Position numbers and translations under genes: made by a program
Shown: positions 53,595 to 63,981 of the stretch, one piece after another
Layout of the letters: every line of letters begins with the position of its first letter
How positions within the stretch are numbered: position 1 is the stretch's first letter
Assembly (NCBI RefSeq): GCF_963675905.1
Contig: NZ_OY780936.1
Span: forward strand, 558,001 to 622,000
Direction: 5' to 3'
From: an uncultured Bacteroides sp.
Lineage (GTDB): Bacteria > Bacteroidota > Bacteroidia > Bacteroidales > Bacteroidaceae
DNA: 64,000 bases
The notes under the pieces: generated by a model
What the model was told of the DNA's origin: nothing
Seen by the model: only the letters and a program-made list of their open reading frames with translations
Database searches by the model: none

Positions 53595-54182
53595 TTGAAT
53601 TATAATAATTTGTTTAAAAAAGTTATGTTATTAATTTCCTCCCCTGCCAAGGCATGGGAGGAAATTAGTTTAGAAGAGGATAAACGAAAGGGCTTGGCTA
53701 CCTTTGTTTATCCTATGATTGGTTTATGTGGTATGGCTGTTTTTGCTAGTGTGTTTTTATATAACATAGGAAGTGAAGACCTTACCAGAAATCAACTTTT
53801 TCAATTAGCCATGACCAGATGTTGTGGAGTTTTCGTTGCTTTTTTTGCTGGATACTTTCTTGCTGCTAAGACTGTTTGCAAAATGGCTCGCAGTATGTTT
53901 CGTGTAGATTGTGATTTAGCAAGAGCAGAACAGATTGTAGGATATGCAATGGTTGTTCCTTTTATCTTGAAAATTATTGTAGAGATTGTTCCTGCTTTTT
54001 TAATTCTAAAATTGATTTTTCAGTTTTATATCATCTATATAATTTGGGAAGGTGCAAGAGAACTGCTAAAAATGAGTGAGAACAAAAGTACATGGTTTTC
54101 TATTTTTTCTTCTTTAGTGATTATTCTTTGTCCAATTATTATAGAACTTATTTTTAATAAACTGACTGTTGTACTAAACTAA
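53595..54182 (+). CDS. Yip1-domain integral membrane protein
   Basis: A 195-aa membrane protein with about five hydrophobic helices ([88 protein letters not shown]). The cytoplasmic N-terminus [15 protein letters not shown] is the typical start of bacterial Yip1 family members. The start is a TTG at 53595, no in-frame ATG being available until residue 11, which would cut this motif. Probably the second gene of the NigD unit and just ahead of smpB. Function unknown. Confidence 0.8.
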   Translation: MNYNNLFKKVMLLISSPAKAWEEISLEEDKRKGLATFVYPMIGLCGMAVFASVFLYNIGSEDLTRNQLFQLAMTRCCGVFVAFFAGYFLAAKTVCKMARSMFRVDCDLARAEQIVGYAMVVPFILKIIVEIVPAFLILKLIFQFYIIYIIWEGARELLKMSENKSTWFSIFSSLVIILCPIIIELIFNKLTVVLN

Positions 54183-54186
54183 TTAT

Positions 54187-54639
54187 ATGAAACAAGCTCC
54201 CGTAAATATAAAAAATAAGCGTGCCACTTTCGACTATGAGATAGTGGATACATTTACTGCCGGTATAGTACTTACTGGTACCGAAATTAAATCTATTCGT
54301 TTGGGTAAAGCCAGTCTGGTAGATACCTTTTGTTTTTTCGCCCGCCAGGAACTTTGGGTAAAGAATATGCATATTGCTGAATATTTTTATGGTTCCTATA
54401 ATAATCATGTCGCCCGACGTGATCGTAAGTTATTACTAAATAGAAAAGAAATAAAGAAACTTGAGAGAGCAACAAAAGAAACAGGTTTTACGATTGTTCC
54501 TCTTCGGATGTTTATAAATGAAAAAGGATTGGCTAAAGTTGTGATAGCTTTGGCAAAAGGAAAGAAACAATATGATAAGCGTCAGTCGCTAAGAGAAAAG
54601 GATGATAAGCGCGATATGGACAGAATGTTTAAAAAGTAA
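54187..54639 (+). CDS. smpB: SsrA-binding protein SmpB
   Basis: 150-aa partner of tmRNA in trans-translation, rescuing stalled ribosomes and tagging nascent peptides. The beta-barrel shows [40 protein letters not shown] and [20 protein letters not shown]; the basic C-terminal tail [20 protein letters not shown] is the segment that enters the mRNA channel. Four bases after the Yip1 gene and two before the next gene, so part of a compact operon. Confidence 0.95.
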   Translation: MKQAPVNIKNKRATFDYEIVDTFTAGIVLTGTEIKSIRLGKASLVDTFCFFARQELWVKNMHIAEYFYGSYNNHVARRDRKLLLNRKEIKKLERATKETGFTIVPLRMFINEKGLAKVVIALAKGKKQYDKRQSLREKDDKRDMDRMFKK

Positions 54640-54641
54640 GA

Positions 54642-55589
54642 ATGAGAGACTTCCCTAAACGTTTGCTGAAATGCGTTAAAGATGCACTGCCAAAAGCTGG
54701 TAAGATAAGCCTGTGGTTATTGAAGATAATACTTCCGGTATCGCTGTTTGTCCGCTTTTTGCAATATTCCGGAGCATTAAGCTATTTTGCGGAGTTCCTT
54801 AACCCATTATTCAATCTGATAGGGCTTCCGGGTGAAACTGCAATTGTTTTCCTGACTAGCATTTTTTTGCCGTTGTATGCTTCTATAGCTGTAATGACAT
54901 CTCTGACTATCACATTGAGAGAAGCTACAATCCTTACGCTTATGTGTCTTCTCTCACATAATCTGCTAGTGGAAAGTGCTGTTCAGAAGAAAACCGGTTC
55001 TTCTTTTTGGTGGATGACAACTCTTCGCATTCTGATGTCTATTGTGGTGGCTTTTGTTTTGAATAAGATAATGCCTGCTTCAACTGTTCGTTTTGAGGTT
55101 GTTACTCAACCAGAAGTGTTTTCTTCTGTAGGTGAAGTTTTCAGTGCATGGTTTAGTACATCTGTTACGTTAATTATCACTATTTTGCTTATTGTTTCTG
55201 TATTAATGATATTGCAAAAATTATTAGAGGAGTATAACTTATTTGACACTATATCTCGTCCATTACGTCCGTTTATGAAACTCTTCGGAATGCCGGAAAA
55301 GGCTTCTTTTTTATGGATTGTGGGCAATGTCGTAGGTCTGGCTTATGGTGGTGCAATAATGATAGAGCAAATAGATAATGGCATGCTTTCCAGAAATGAC
55401 GTAAATGTGCTTAATCATCACTTAGCCATATCTCACTCTTTGTTGGAGGATACACTCTTATTTGTAGCATTAGGCATCGGTTTTTGGTGGATAGTACTAA
55501 CCCGTATGGGATTTGCTTTTGTAGTAGTGTGGTGTTTCCGATTGAAAAATTACGTGTTTATAAACAAGTTGCATTCTAATGCTGTTTAA
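54642..55589 (+). CDS. Nucleoside-recognition (Gate) domain membrane protein
   Basis: 315-aa inner-membrane protein with about seven helices and two Gate/nucleoside-recognition domains (PF07670): LPVSLFVRFLQYSGALSYF, LFNLIGLPGETAIVFLTSIF, then FLWIVGNVVGLAYGGAIMIE and HHLAISHSLLEDTLLFVALG. Same fold as spore maturation proteins SpmA/B and FeoB gates; transported solute unknown. It lies two bases after smpB and 36 bp before metH. Confidence 0.82.
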   Translation: MRDFPKRLLKCVKDALPKAGKISLWLLKIILPVSLFVRFLQYSGALSYFAEFLNPLFNLIGLPGETAIVFLTSIFLPLYASIAVMTSLTITLREATILTLMCLLSHNLLVESAVQKKTGSSFWWMTTLRILMSIVVAFVLNKIMPASTVRFEVVTQPEVFSSVGEVFSAWFSTSVTLIITILLIVSVLMILQKLLEEYNLFDTISRPLRPFMKLFGMPEKASFLWIVGNVVGLAYGGAIMIEQIDNGMLSRNDVNVLNHHLAISHSLLEDTLLFVALGIGFWWIVLTRMGFAFVVVWCFRLKNYVFINKLHSNAV

Positions 55590-55625
55590 ATAAAACCTGA
55601 ACAGCTTATAAATAAATTATATATA

Positions 55626-58367
55626 ATGAAACCAACCATTCAACAGTTAGTTTCCGAGCGCATCCTTATATTGGATGGAGCTATGGGTACAATGATTCAG
55701 CAGTATAATTTGAGAGAAGAGGATTTTCGTAATGAACGCTTTGCGAATATCCCTGGTCAGATGAAAGGAAATAATGATTTGTTATGCCTTACTCGTCCGG
55801 ATGTTATCCGTGATATACATAGTAAGTACCTGGAAGCTGGTGCTGATATCATTGAGACAAATACGTTTAGTTCTACAACTGTTTCTATGGCCGATTATCA
55901 TGTACAGGATTATGTGCGTGAACTAAATCTTGCTGCTGTTAAAATAGCCCGTGAAATTGCAGATGAATATACCCGGATGAATCCAGATAAGCCTAGATTT
56001 GTAGCTGGATCAGTTGGTCCTACTAACAAGACTTGTTCGATGTCTCCGGATGTAAATAATCCAGCTTTTCGTGCCTTGTCGTATGATGAACTGGCTGCTG
56101 CATATCAGGAACAGATGGAGGCGCTGATTGATGGGGGAGTAGATGCAATTTTGATAGAGACAATCTTTGATACACTGAATGCTAAAGCTGCAATTTTTGC
56201 AGCCGAAACTGCTATGGAAATTAAAGGAGTACAACTACCAATCATGCTTTCTGTTACAGTAGCTGATATTAGTGGACGAACTCTTTCCGGACAGACTCTG
56301 GATGCCTTTCTGGCTTCTATTCAACATGCTCCTATTTTCTCTGTCGGGTTGAATTGTTCTTTTGGAGCTAAACAGCTAAAACCTTTTCTTGAAGGCTTAG
56401 CATCTCGTGCTCCTTATTATATAAGTGCATATCCTAATGCTGGTCTTCCTAATAGCTTGGGTAAATATGATCAGACTCCGGCTGAAATGGCTGCTCAGGT
56501 TAAAGAATATATAGATGAGAAATTAATCAATATTATTGGTGGATGTTGTGGAACAACCAATGAATATATTGCTGAATACGTTGCTTTAGTTCAAGGAGAA
56601 ACTCCGCATAAACCACAAGCCAATCCTGATTGTATGTGGCTTTCCGGATTGGAATTGCTGGAAGTGAAACCTGAAATTAATTTTGTGAATATAGGTGAAA
56701 GATGTAATGTGGCCGGTTCACGTAAATTTCTTCGACTCATACAGGAAAAGAAATATGATGAAGCTCTTACTATTGCTCGCGGGCAAGTGGAAGATGGTGC
56801 TTTAATTATTGACGTAAACATGGATGAAGGGTTGCTGGAAGCAAAAGAGGAAATGACTACCTTCTTGAATCTGATTGCTTCTGAACCGGAAATATCTCGC
56901 GTACCCGTAATGATAGATTCTTCAAAATGGGAAGTTATTATTGCCGGACTAAAATGTTTGCAGGGAAAATCGATTGTTAACTCTATTTCACTGAAAGAAG
57001 GTGAAGAAGTCTTTATTGAACATGCTCGGACTATAAAGAAATATGGTGCGGCAGTTGTAGTTATGGCGTTTGACGAAAAAGGACAAGCTGATACATGTGC
57101 CCGTAAAATTGAAGTTTGCGAACGTGCTTATAGGCTGTTGGTGGACAAAGTTAAGTTTAATCCTCATGATATAATTTTCGATCCCAATGTTTTGGCTATT
57201 GCTACCGGTATGGAAGAACATAACAATTATGCTGTAGATTTTATTAATGCTACAGCATGGATAAAGAAGAATCTTCCGGGTGCTCATATAAGTGGGGGGG
57301 TAAGTAATCTTTCTTTCTCTTTCAGAGGAAATAATTTTATCCGTGAAGCTATGCATGCCGTATTTCTTTATCATGCTATTCAGCAAGGTATGGATATGGG
57401 TATTGTTAACCCTGCAACAGCGGTGATGTACACTGATATAGATCCTGATTTACTTGTGAAGATTGAAGATGTGGTTCTTAACCGACGCCCTGATGCAGCA
57501 GAAATTCTAATTGAAACGGCTGAAAGTTTAAAAGCTTCAAAGGATGATACTCAAGCAGTTGTTAAGCGTGATGCATGGCGAGATGAGAATGTAACCGAAA
57601 GATTAAAATATGCTCTAGTAAAAGGAATTGGCGATTATCTGGAAGAAGATCTCGCTGAGATTATTCCACTCTACAATAAGGCTGTTGATATTATTGAGGG
57701 GCCGTTAATGGAGGGCATGAATATTGTAGGTGAACTTTTTGGAGCTGGTAAAATGTTCTTGCCTCAGGTGGTGAAAACTGCACGTACCATGAAAAAGGCT
57801 GTTGCTATTCTTCAACCATTGATTGAAGCTGAAAAGACAGACGGATCTACTTCTGCCGGCAAGATGCTTATTGCTACAGTAAAAGGTGATGTTCATGACA
57901 TCGGAAAAAATATCGTATCTGTAGTTATGGCATGTAATAACTTTGAGGTTATTGATCTGGGTGTAATGGTTCCTACTGAAACGATAGTGCAGCGTGCAAT
58001 AGAGGAAAAACCTGATTTTATTGGATTGAGTGGATTGATAACACCTTCATTGGAAGAGATGGTTCATGTGGCTTCAGAACTACAGAAAGCAGGCTTGGAT
58101 ATACCTTTGATGATAGGTGGAGCAACTACTTCTAAGTTACATACAGCAATTAAAATAGCTCCTGTTTACAGTGGTATTGTGGCTCATATGAAAGATGCTG
58201 CTCAAAATGCAACAGTAGCTTCCCGTTTGCTTAATCCTGAAGCAAAAGAAAAATTTGCAGCAGAACTCAATAAAGAATATGAATCTCTTCGTCTGAAAAA
58301 TGCAGATAAGAAGGTTGATACAGTTTCTATTGAAGATGCACAAAAGAATAAACTGAATTTGTTTTAA
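55626..58367 (+). CDS. metH: Cobalamin-dependent methionine synthase lacking the activation domain
   Basis: Transfers the methyl group of methyl-tetrahydrofolate to homocysteine through cobalamin. At 913 aa it has the homocysteine domain (zinc ligands [11 protein letters not shown] and [11 protein letters not shown], about residues 239 and 305), the pterin domain ([24 protein letters not shown]-like [11 protein letters not shown] region), the B12 cap and the Rossmann cobalamin domain with [10 protein letters not shown]. It stops soon after, at the end of the B12 domain, without the roughly 330-residue AdoMet-binding reactivation domain of E. coli MetH (1227 aa). It takes homocysteine from MetY. 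Confidence 0.94.
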   Translation: MKPTIQQLVSERILILDGAMGTMIQQYNLREEDFRNERFANIPGQMKGNNDLLCLTRPDVIRDIHSKYLEAGADIIETNTFSSTTVSMADYHVQDYVRELNLAAVKIAREIADEYTRMNPDKPRFVAGSVGPTNKTCSMSPDVNNPAFRALSYDELAAAYQEQMEALIDGGVDAILIETIFDTLNAKAAIFAAETAMEIKGVQLPIMLSVTVADISGRTLSGQTLDAFLASIQHAPIFSVGLNCSFGAKQLKPFLEGLASRAPYYISAYPNAGLPNSLGKYDQTPAEMAAQVKEYIDEKLINIIGGCCGTTNEYIAEYVALVQGETPHKPQANPDCMWLSGLELLEVKPEINFVNIGERCNVAGSRKFLRLIQEKKYDEALTIARGQVEDGALIIDVNMDEGLLEAKEEMTTFLNLIASEPEISRVPVMIDSSKWEVIIAGLKCLQGKSIVNSISLKEGEEVFIEHARTIKKYGAAVVVMAFDEKGQADTCARKIEVCERAYRLLVDKVKFNPHDIIFDPNVLAIATGMEEHNNYAVDFINATAWIKKNLPGAHISGGVSNLSFSFRGNNFIREAMHAVFLYHAIQQGMDMGIVNPATAVMYTDIDPDLLVKIEDVVLNRRPDAAEILIETAESLKASKDDTQAVVKRDAWRDENVTERLKYALVKGIGDYLEEDLAEIIPLYNKAVDIIEGPLMEGMNIVGELFGAGKMFLPQVVKTARTMKKAVAILQPLIEAEKTDGSTSAGKMLIATVKGDVHDIGKNIVSVVMACNNFEVIDLGVMVPTETIVQRAIEEKPDFIGLSGLITPSLEEMVHVASELQKAGLDIPLMIGGATTSKLHTAIKIAPVYSGIVAHMKDAAQNATVASRLLNPEAKEKFAAELNKEYESLRLKNADKKVDTVSIEDAQKNKLNLF

Positions 58368-58388
58368 TTAATAGAACAAAGTATTATT

Positions 58389-58850
58389 ATGAGCATTGTT
58401 TATTATTCTTTTCCGGTAGGTATTCTTGAGATTAAATCAACAGAAAGCCACATTACTCAGTTATTATTTAAAGAATCTGCCAAGGCTTCTTCAGAGAATA
58501 TTCCAGCAGTAATGAAAGAGTGTATTCGTCAGCTTGATGAATATTTCTCCGGGAACCGGAAAGATTTTACTTTGCCTTTAGCTCCTGAAGGTACAAATTT
58601 CCAGTGCTCTGTATGGAAAGCTTTGCAAACTATTCCTTATGGACAAACTATCAGCTATAAACAGCTTGCAGAACGAGTGGAGAATCCTAAAGCTTGCCGG
58701 GCTGTGGGCTCTGCGAATGGACGAAATCCAATTGCAATAATTATTCCATGTCATAGAGTGATTGCGGCCAATGGTACTTTAGGAGGTTATGCAGGTGGAT
58801 TAGATATAAAAACTATATTGCTTACACTTGAAGGTGTTGACCGGTTTTAG
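58389..58850 (+). CDS. ogt: Methylated-DNA--protein-cysteine methyltransferase
   Basis: 153-aa suicide DNA repair enzyme removing O6-methylguanine. The C-terminal winged-helix domain has FQCSVWKALQTIPYGQTISY and the active-site motif PCHRVI, preceded by ANGRNPIAIII and followed by GGYAGGLDIK. No Ada-type regulatory domain, so Ogt type. 21 bp after metH on the same strand, followed by a terminator. Confidence 0.94.
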   Translation: MSIVYYSFPVGILEIKSTESHITQLLFKESAKASSENIPAVMKECIRQLDEYFSGNRKDFTLPLAPEGTNFQCSVWKALQTIPYGQTISYKQLAERVENPKACRAVGSANGRNPIAIIIPCHRVIAANGTLGGYAGGLDIKTILLTLEGVDRF

Positions 58851-58887
58851 ATAGTTATCTATATATTCGATTGTAAGGACTGCTTTG

Positions 58888-58920
58888 AAAAAGGATAATT
58901 TGAGATAGATTATCCTTTTT
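58888..58920. terminator. Terminator between convergent ogt and mltF
   Basis: AAAAAGGATAAT (58888-58899) and ATTATCCTTTTT (58909-58920) form a 12-bp stem with T-runs on both strands. Confidence 0.8.
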
Positions 58921-58928
58921 TTATGAGA

Positions 58929-60308
58929 TTAATGTTTTATTTTTTTCTTATATACCTGATAGCGGGAGTTTATATCACGAACAAAATTGAATGTTTCTCT
59001 TCCACGAAAATAGCCATTCTTACATACAGGGTCAGTGAAATACTCTTCGTTACTTTTTAAAAGAATAAAGTGCTCCACATTGTTATACCATACCAACTTA
59101 TTTTTTCCATATTTGTCAGCCAGTGCCATAGCGTCATAAATATGTCCTAATCCTGCATTATAAGCAGCTAAAATAAAATTTCGCCGTTCTTTTTTATCAG
59201 GTATCATGCTAAAGCTTTTGTTGATAGAAGCAATATATTTAACGGCAGCCTTTATGCTTAATTCAGGATTTTCTTCTTCTCCCGATGACAATCCCATGGC
59301 TCTCCCAGTGGCAGGCATCAGTTGCATTAATCCTCTTGCTCCGGCCCAGGATACAGCTTTGGGGTCAAAGTTCGATTCATTATAAGCAAGTGAAGCAAGG
59401 AACCGCCAATCCCAACCTATTTCTTTTGAATATTTCTTGAATAATTTGTCATAAAGAGATATTTTACCATGTTTGATGGATAGAATAGGAGAGTGGACTG
59501 TTGTTTTTAGTAATTCAAAATATCGTTTTGTACTGGCAGTATAATCTGGAGAAGTAATATTTTTTTTATACCATTCGTTAGCAGCTTTAGCAAGTTGTGT
59601 GCATTCTTGTCTAACAGCCCATGATGCCCGTTGGTCAAAACTAACAGATAGTTTAATATTGATATTGGGATAGTAAGTAGCATTTAATTTGGCCAGATCA
59701 TCATCACACACCGTATATTGAATTTTACCTTCAGCAACCTGGGTTATCAAATCTTCTACAGAAACGCTGTCGCTTTCTACCTTATGAATTTTGATTCCAC
59801 CACCTAATTCCTTGTCGAGATTGACTAAGCGGTCATAGTATTTTCCAGGCTTTACATAAACATCTTTTCCAATCAATTGAGTAACATCTGTCAGAAGCTC
59901 AGATTTAGATTTATTTTGCTGAACAACTACCTGATGAGTAATAACTTCTAGTCCGCAATAAGTCAGACTGTCTTTCATTGTTTTTGTCACTGGTAAATTG
60001 TAGGCAATCATGTCCCCTTCGCCCTTTTTCAATTTATTGACCAGTTCAGGAATGTTTTTTGCGACCTCAACCCGTAACTTTAATCCTTGTGAACGAGCGA
60101 ATTGCTCACTAAGTTCGTATTGATATCCCATCTCCTGTCCTCGGTAAATAAAGTAAGAGGTAGAACTGTAAAGAGTTAGAACTACCAGTTCACCACTATC
60201 TTTTATTTGAGGAAGATCGTAAACGCTCTTCTCTTTCTGGCCTGTTTGTGTATTCTTACAGGCAAGTAACGACATCGTTATCAGAAAAAAAAGTAGAATT
60301 TTACGCAT
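58929..60308 (-). CDS. mltF: Membrane-bound lytic murein transglycosylase F
   Basis: 459-aa lipoprotein (lipobox LLAC, Cys17) that cleaves peptidoglycan glycan strands. N-terminal periplasmic-binding-like domain (SBP_bac_3, about 40-265: GELVVLTLYSSTSYFIYRGQ, MGYQYELSEQFARSQGL) and C-terminal SLT domain with catalytic Glu311 in LAYNESNFDP, then GARGLMQLMPATGRAMGL and ILAAYNAGLGHIYDA. Typical MltF architecture. Twelve bases downstream of udk, so the two are probably co-transcribed. Confidence 0.93.
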   Translation of the reverse strand: MRKILLFFLITMSLLACKNTQTGQKEKSVYDLPQIKDSGELVVLTLYSSTSYFIYRGQEMGYQYELSEQFARSQGLKLRVEVAKNIPELVNKLKKGEGDMIAYNLPVTKTMKDSLTYCGLEVITHQVVVQQNKSKSELLTDVTQLIGKDVYVKPGKYYDRLVNLDKELGGGIKIHKVESDSVSVEDLITQVAEGKIQYTVCDDDLAKLNATYYPNINIKLSVSFDQRASWAVRQECTQLAKAANEWYKKNITSPDYTASTKRYFELLKTTVHSPILSIKHGKISLYDKLFKKYSKEIGWDWRFLASLAYNESNFDPKAVSWAGARGLMQLMPATGRAMGLSSGEEENPELSIKAAVKYIASINKSFSMIPDKKERRNFILAAYNAGLGHIYDAMALADKYGKNKLVWYNNVEHFILLKSNEEYFTDPVCKNGYFRGRETFNFVRDINSRYQVYKKKIKH

Positions 60309-60320
60309 ATTTTTTGTTTT

Positions 60321-60938
60321 CTATTTTTCCAGATCGAGATTTTTTTCGATAAACATGGTCAATATATCAATAGCAACCTGATTGTTTCCACCTTGAGGAA
60401 TAATTAAGTCGGCATATCTTTTTGTTGGTTCAATAAATTGCTGATGCATAGGTTTTAATACACGAGTATATCTTTCCATAACCATTTCAGCTGTACGTCC
60501 GCGTTCTACAATATCGCGGTTTATTACACGTATCAGTCGTTCATCGGGATCAGCATCAACAAACACTTTTAGGTCCATTAAATCTCGTAACTTCTTATCG
60601 CTTAGGGCTAGAATCCCTTCTACAATAATAACATCACGAGGTTCAATGTGAATTGTTTCCGGCTGACGGGTACAAGTAAGATAAGAGTAAGTTGGTTGTT
60701 CTATACTTTCTCCTTTTTTTAGTAACTGAATGTGTTTTGATAGCAAATCCCATTCAAAAGAATCCGGGTGGTCGAAGTTTATAAATTGTCTTTTTTCGAC
60801 AGGGACATTGCTACTGTCTTTGTAGTAAGAGTCCTGAGGCAGTAATACTACTTCATCTTTTGGAAGACTATCAAAAATCTTACGAACAACGGTTGTTTTA
60901 CCGGAACCTGTACCACCAGCTATACCTATTATTAACAT
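60321..60938 (-). CDS. udk: Uridine kinase
   Basis: 205-aa pyrimidine-salvage enzyme phosphorylating uridine and cytidine. Walker A GIAGGTGSGKTT (residues 5-16), DSYYKD, INFDHPDSFEWDLL, the Walker B-like VIIVEGILAL, and RVINRDIVERGRTAE. Length and motifs are standard. It heads the udk-mltF transcript. Confidence 0.95.
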   Translation of the reverse strand: MLIIGIAGGTGSGKTTVVRKIFDSLPKDEVVLLPQDSYYKDSSNVPVEKRQFINFDHPDSFEWDLLSKHIQLLKKGESIEQPTYSYLTCTRQPETIHIEPRDVIIVEGILALSDKKLRDLMDLKVFVDADPDERLIRVINRDIVERGRTAEMVMERYTRVLKPMHQQFIEPTKRYADLIIPQGGNNQVAIDILTMFIEKNLDLEK

Positions 60939-60947
60939 TGTTTAATA

Positions 60948-60977
60948 TTGCTTTTTAAAACAAATAACTTACTTTTG
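60948..60977 (+). promoter_or_regulatory. Promoter of the Dabb-dsbD-thioesterase unit
   Basis: TTG at 60948-60950, 19-bp spacer and TACTTTTG at 60970-60977, 65 bp before the Dabb gene ATG. Confidence 0.55.
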
Positions 60978-61041
60978 TTATAAATTCATTAGAATTGAAT
61001 TTATATACAAAAATAGAACAAATTAATTAATAAAACAAAGT

Positions 61042-61341
61042 ATGGTACGACACATTGTATTATTCCAATTAAAAAAAATGGAATCAGAGAGTGCAAAACT
61101 TGAAGTAATGAATGCATTTAAAAACGCTATAGAAGCTTTACCTAAAGATATTGATGTAATCCGTAAAATTGAAGTGAAATTTAATATGAATCCGGCTGAA
61201 ATTTATGATATTGCATTGAATAGTGAATTTGATTCATTGGAAGATGTAAATATCTATGCAAAACATCCTTTACACGTTGCAGCTGGAAAGATATTGGCTG
61301 ATGTTAAAGAAAGCCGTGCATGTGTAGACTATGAATTTTAG
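61042..61341 (+). CDS. Dabb (stress-responsive alpha-beta barrel) domain protein
   Basis: A 99-aa single-domain protein of the dimeric alpha+beta barrel (Dabb) family: MVRHIVLFQLK at the N-terminus, KIEVKFNMNPAEIYDIALNS and NIYAKHPLHVAAGKILADVK, the family's HPxH-like pattern. Members range from olivetolic acid cyclase to uncharacterised stress proteins; substrate unknown. It is followed after 21 bp by dsbD. Confidence 0.88.
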   Translation: MVRHIVLFQLKKMESESAKLEVMNAFKNAIEALPKDIDVIRKIEVKFNMNPAEIYDIALNSEFDSLEDVNIYAKHPLHVAAGKILADVKESRACVDYEF

Positions 61342-61362
61342 TCATGAACTTATTTTACTAGA

Positions 61363-63390
61363 ATGAAGAAAATACAATTAATATTTTTCTTGCTATTATT
61401 ATTAGCAAGCAATATTTCTGCTCAGATTCAAGATCCGGTAAGCTTTAAAACAGAGCTAAAAACCATCAGCGAAACTGAAGCTGAAATCCGGTTTACGGCA
61501 TCTATTGATAAAGGTTGGCATGTTTACTCAGTAAATCTTCCTTCTGGGGGGCCTATATCGGCAACGTTTAATGTAGAAAAAATAGAAGGAGCTAAGCTGA
61601 TAGGAAAACTCACTCCACTTAGCAAAGAAATAGAGAAGTTTGATAAAGTTTTTGAGATGAAATTGCGCTATTTTGAACATAGTGCTACTTTCTCACAAAA
61701 AATAAAAATAACAGGCAGTAGTTATAAAATAAAGGGCTATTTGGAGTATGGTGCATGCGATGATGAGAGTTGCTTGCCTCCTACCGAAGTTCCTTTTAAT
61801 TTTCAAGGTAAGGGTAGTGCAAAAGCAGTGGCTGAAGCTGCAAAAGATGCAGAAACATCTTCAAAGGATGTAAAAGAAGAACCTGTTACAGCCTTGACTG
61901 TTGATACTTTAGCTCTTGCAAAGACAGATTCTGTTGCGTCTACTGACACAGTTGCTAAATCTGATTACTGGAAACCGGTAATTAGTGAACTGCAAAGTTT
62001 CGGAGGATCTACAGATCACAAGAACCTCTCTTGGATTTATATTTTTGTGACCGGATTTCTGGGTGGCTTGCTTGCTCTGTTCACGCCGTGTGTGTGGCCA
62101 ATTATTCCTATGACAGTAAGCTTTTTCCTAAAACGAGCAAAAGACAAGAAAAAAGGAATAAGAGATGCCATATTATATGGAGTTTCCATCGTGGTAATCT
62201 ATCTGATCTTGGGGCTTGCTGTTACGCTGATTTTTGGAGCAAGTGCATTGAATGCCTTGTCTACAAATGCTATATTTAATATCCTGTTCTTCCTGATGCT
62301 GGTTGTCTTCGCAGCTTCGTTCTTTGGAGCATTCGAGATTACACTTCCATCTTCCTGGAGTACGAAAGTGGATAGTAAAGCCGAGAGTACAAGCGGAATG
62401 CTTAGTATCTTCTTAATGGCATTTACGCTGACACTTGTTTCGTTCTCCTGTACAGGTCCAATCATTGGATTTTTATTGGTACAAGTCTCTACATCCGGTA
62501 GTATTGTTGCCCCTGCAATTGGAATGCTTGGTTTTGCTATAGCATTGGCATTACCTTTCACTCTCTTTGCATTGTTCCCATCATGGTTGAAGTCAATGCC
62601 TCGTTCAGGTGGTTGGATGAATCAGGTTAAAGTTGTTCTTGGATTCCTTGAACTAGCCTTTGCACTGAAATTCTTCTCTGTTGCCGATCTTGCTTATGGT
62701 TGGAGATTACTTGATCGAGAAACATTCCTTGCTTTGTGGATTGTAATCTTTGCATTACTGGGATTGTATTTATTGGGTAAGATTCGTTTTCCGCATGATG
62801 ATGAAGATACAAAAACTTCTGTACCTGCGTTTTTTATAGCTTTGGTTTCTTTGGCTTTTGCTGTATATATGATTCCAGGATTGTGGGGTGCACCATTAAA
62901 AGCTGTCAGTGCATTTGCTCCTCCAATGAAAACTCAGGATTTTAATCTGTATACTAAAGAAGTACATGCCAAGTTTGATGACTTTGATGCAGGTATGGAA
63001 TATGCCCGACAGCAAGGTAAACCTGTTATGATCGACTTTACCGGATATGGATGTGTAAACTGTCGTAAGATGGAGCTTGCTGTATGGATAGATCCTAAAG
63101 TAAGCAGTATTATTGAGAATGACTATGTATTGATCTCTTTGTATGTAGATGATAAGAAACCTCTTCCTGCACCAATTACTGTAACAGAGAATGGAACAGA
63201 AAGGACATTGAGGACAATTGGTGACAAGTGGAGTTATCTGCAAAGAATTAAGTTCGGTTCCAACGCACAACCTTTCTATGTATTACTGGATAATGAAGGT
63301 AAACCGCTCAATAAATCGTATGCTTACGATGAAGATATTGAAAAGTATGTAGAATTCCTGCAGAAAGGTCTCGACAATTACAAAAAATAA
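61363..63390 (+). CDS. dsbD: Thiol:disulfide interchange protein DsbD
   Basis: 675-aa membrane protein passing electrons from cytoplasmic thioredoxin to periplasmic thiols. Signal peptide (ends ISAQ); N-terminal DsbD-alpha domain with redox cysteines in YGACDDESCLPP; eight-helix central domain with the TM cysteines in LFTPCVWPIIPM and SFSCTGPIIG; C-terminal thioredoxin-like domain with GYGCVNCRKM (CxxC). All six redox cysteines are present. A low-complexity Ala/Lys/Thr linker (about 150-200) joins alpha and membrane parts. Confidence 0.95.
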   Translation: MKKIQLIFFLLLLLASNISAQIQDPVSFKTELKTISETEAEIRFTASIDKGWHVYSVNLPSGGPISATFNVEKIEGAKLIGKLTPLSKEIEKFDKVFEMKLRYFEHSATFSQKIKITGSSYKIKGYLEYGACDDESCLPPTEVPFNFQGKGSAKAVAEAAKDAETSSKDVKEEPVTALTVDTLALAKTDSVASTDTVAKSDYWKPVISELQSFGGSTDHKNLSWIYIFVTGFLGGLLALFTPCVWPIIPMTVSFFLKRAKDKKKGIRDAILYGVSIVVIYLILGLAVTLIFGASALNALSTNAIFNILFFLMLVVFAASFFGAFEITLPSSWSTKVDSKAESTSGMLSIFLMAFTLTLVSFSCTGPIIGFLLVQVSTSGSIVAPAIGMLGFAIALALPFTLFALFPSWLKSMPRSGGWMNQVKVVLGFLELAFALKFFSVADLAYGWRLLDRETFLALWIVIFALLGLYLLGKIRFPHDDEDTKTSVPAFFIALVSLAFAVYMIPGLWGAPLKAVSAFAPPMKTQDFNLYTKEVHAKFDDFDAGMEYARQQGKPVMIDFTGYGCVNCRKMELAVWIDPKVSSIIENDYVLISLYVDDKKPLPAPITVTENGTERTLRTIGDKWSYLQRIKFGSNAQPFYVLLDNEGKPLNKSYAYDEDIEKYVEFLQKGLDNYKK

Positions 63391-63407
63391 AATGTATTCT
63401 ATTTAAG

Positions 63408-63902
63408 ATGAAAAAGATAATTAACCCTTGGAATAAAAAAGAAGGATATAATTGTTTTGGGTGTTGCAAGAGCAATGAAAGTGGTGTGAAGATGGATTTC
63501 TATGAAGATGGCGATGAAGTTGTCAGCTTCTGGAAACCAGAACCTCAGTTTCAGGGGTGGACTAATACTCTTCATGGTGGTATTCAGGCGGTTTTAATGG
63601 ACGAAATCTGTGCATGGGCGGTACTTCGTAAACTTCAGACTACCGGCGTTACTACTAATATGCAAACACGGTACATGAAGTCGGTTAGTACAAACGACTC
63701 TTGTTTAACCTTACGGGCAAGTATTCAGGAAGTTAAGCGCAACATTGTTGTGGTCGAGGGACGGCTGTACAATGAAGCAGGCGAACTTTGCACAAAGTCA
63801 GTTTGCACCTACTTTACTTTTTCTAAGGAGAAACTGCGTGAAGAAATGCAATTTCTGGGCTGTGAAGTGGAAAATGAGGATGTAGATCCATTAAATTGTT
63901 AG
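63408..63902 (+). CDS. PaaI-type hotdog thioesterase
   Basis: 164-aa acyl-CoA thioesterase-like protein of the 4HBT hotdog fold: NCFGCCKSNESGVKMDFYED at the N-terminus (a Cys-x-x-Cys-Cys cluster), then WTNTLHGGIQAVLMDEICAW with the family's HGG and catalytic Asp/Glu, and TTNMQTRYMKSV. Substrate unknown. 17 bp after dsbD on the same strand, so possibly the last gene of that transcript. Confidence 0.88.
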   Translation: MKKIINPWNKKEGYNCFGCCKSNESGVKMDFYEDGDEVVSFWKPEPQFQGWTNTLHGGIQAVLMDEICAWAVLRKLQTTGVTTNMQTRYMKSVSTNDSCLTLRASIQEVKRNIVVVEGRLYNEAGELCTKSVCTYFTFSKEKLREEMQFLGCEVENEDVDPLNC

Positions 63903-63928
63903 TTTTAAACATCTTTTTGTGATAATTA

Positions 63929-63960
63929 TTTGGAAATCTAAATAGATAGCTTTACATTTG
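63929..63960 (+). promoter_or_regulatory. Consensus Bacteroides promoter
   Basis: TTTG at 63929-63932, a 20-bp spacer and TACATTTG at 63953-63960, matching the full consensus, 21 bp before the ATG of the next gene. Confidence 0.75.
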
Positions 63961-63981
63961 TAGCATAAAACAAAAAACAAT

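Noticed and set aside
55590-55625. Cobalamin riboswitch before metH
   Set aside because: Only 36 bp separate metH from the preceding gene; there is no room for the aptamer and no B12-box.
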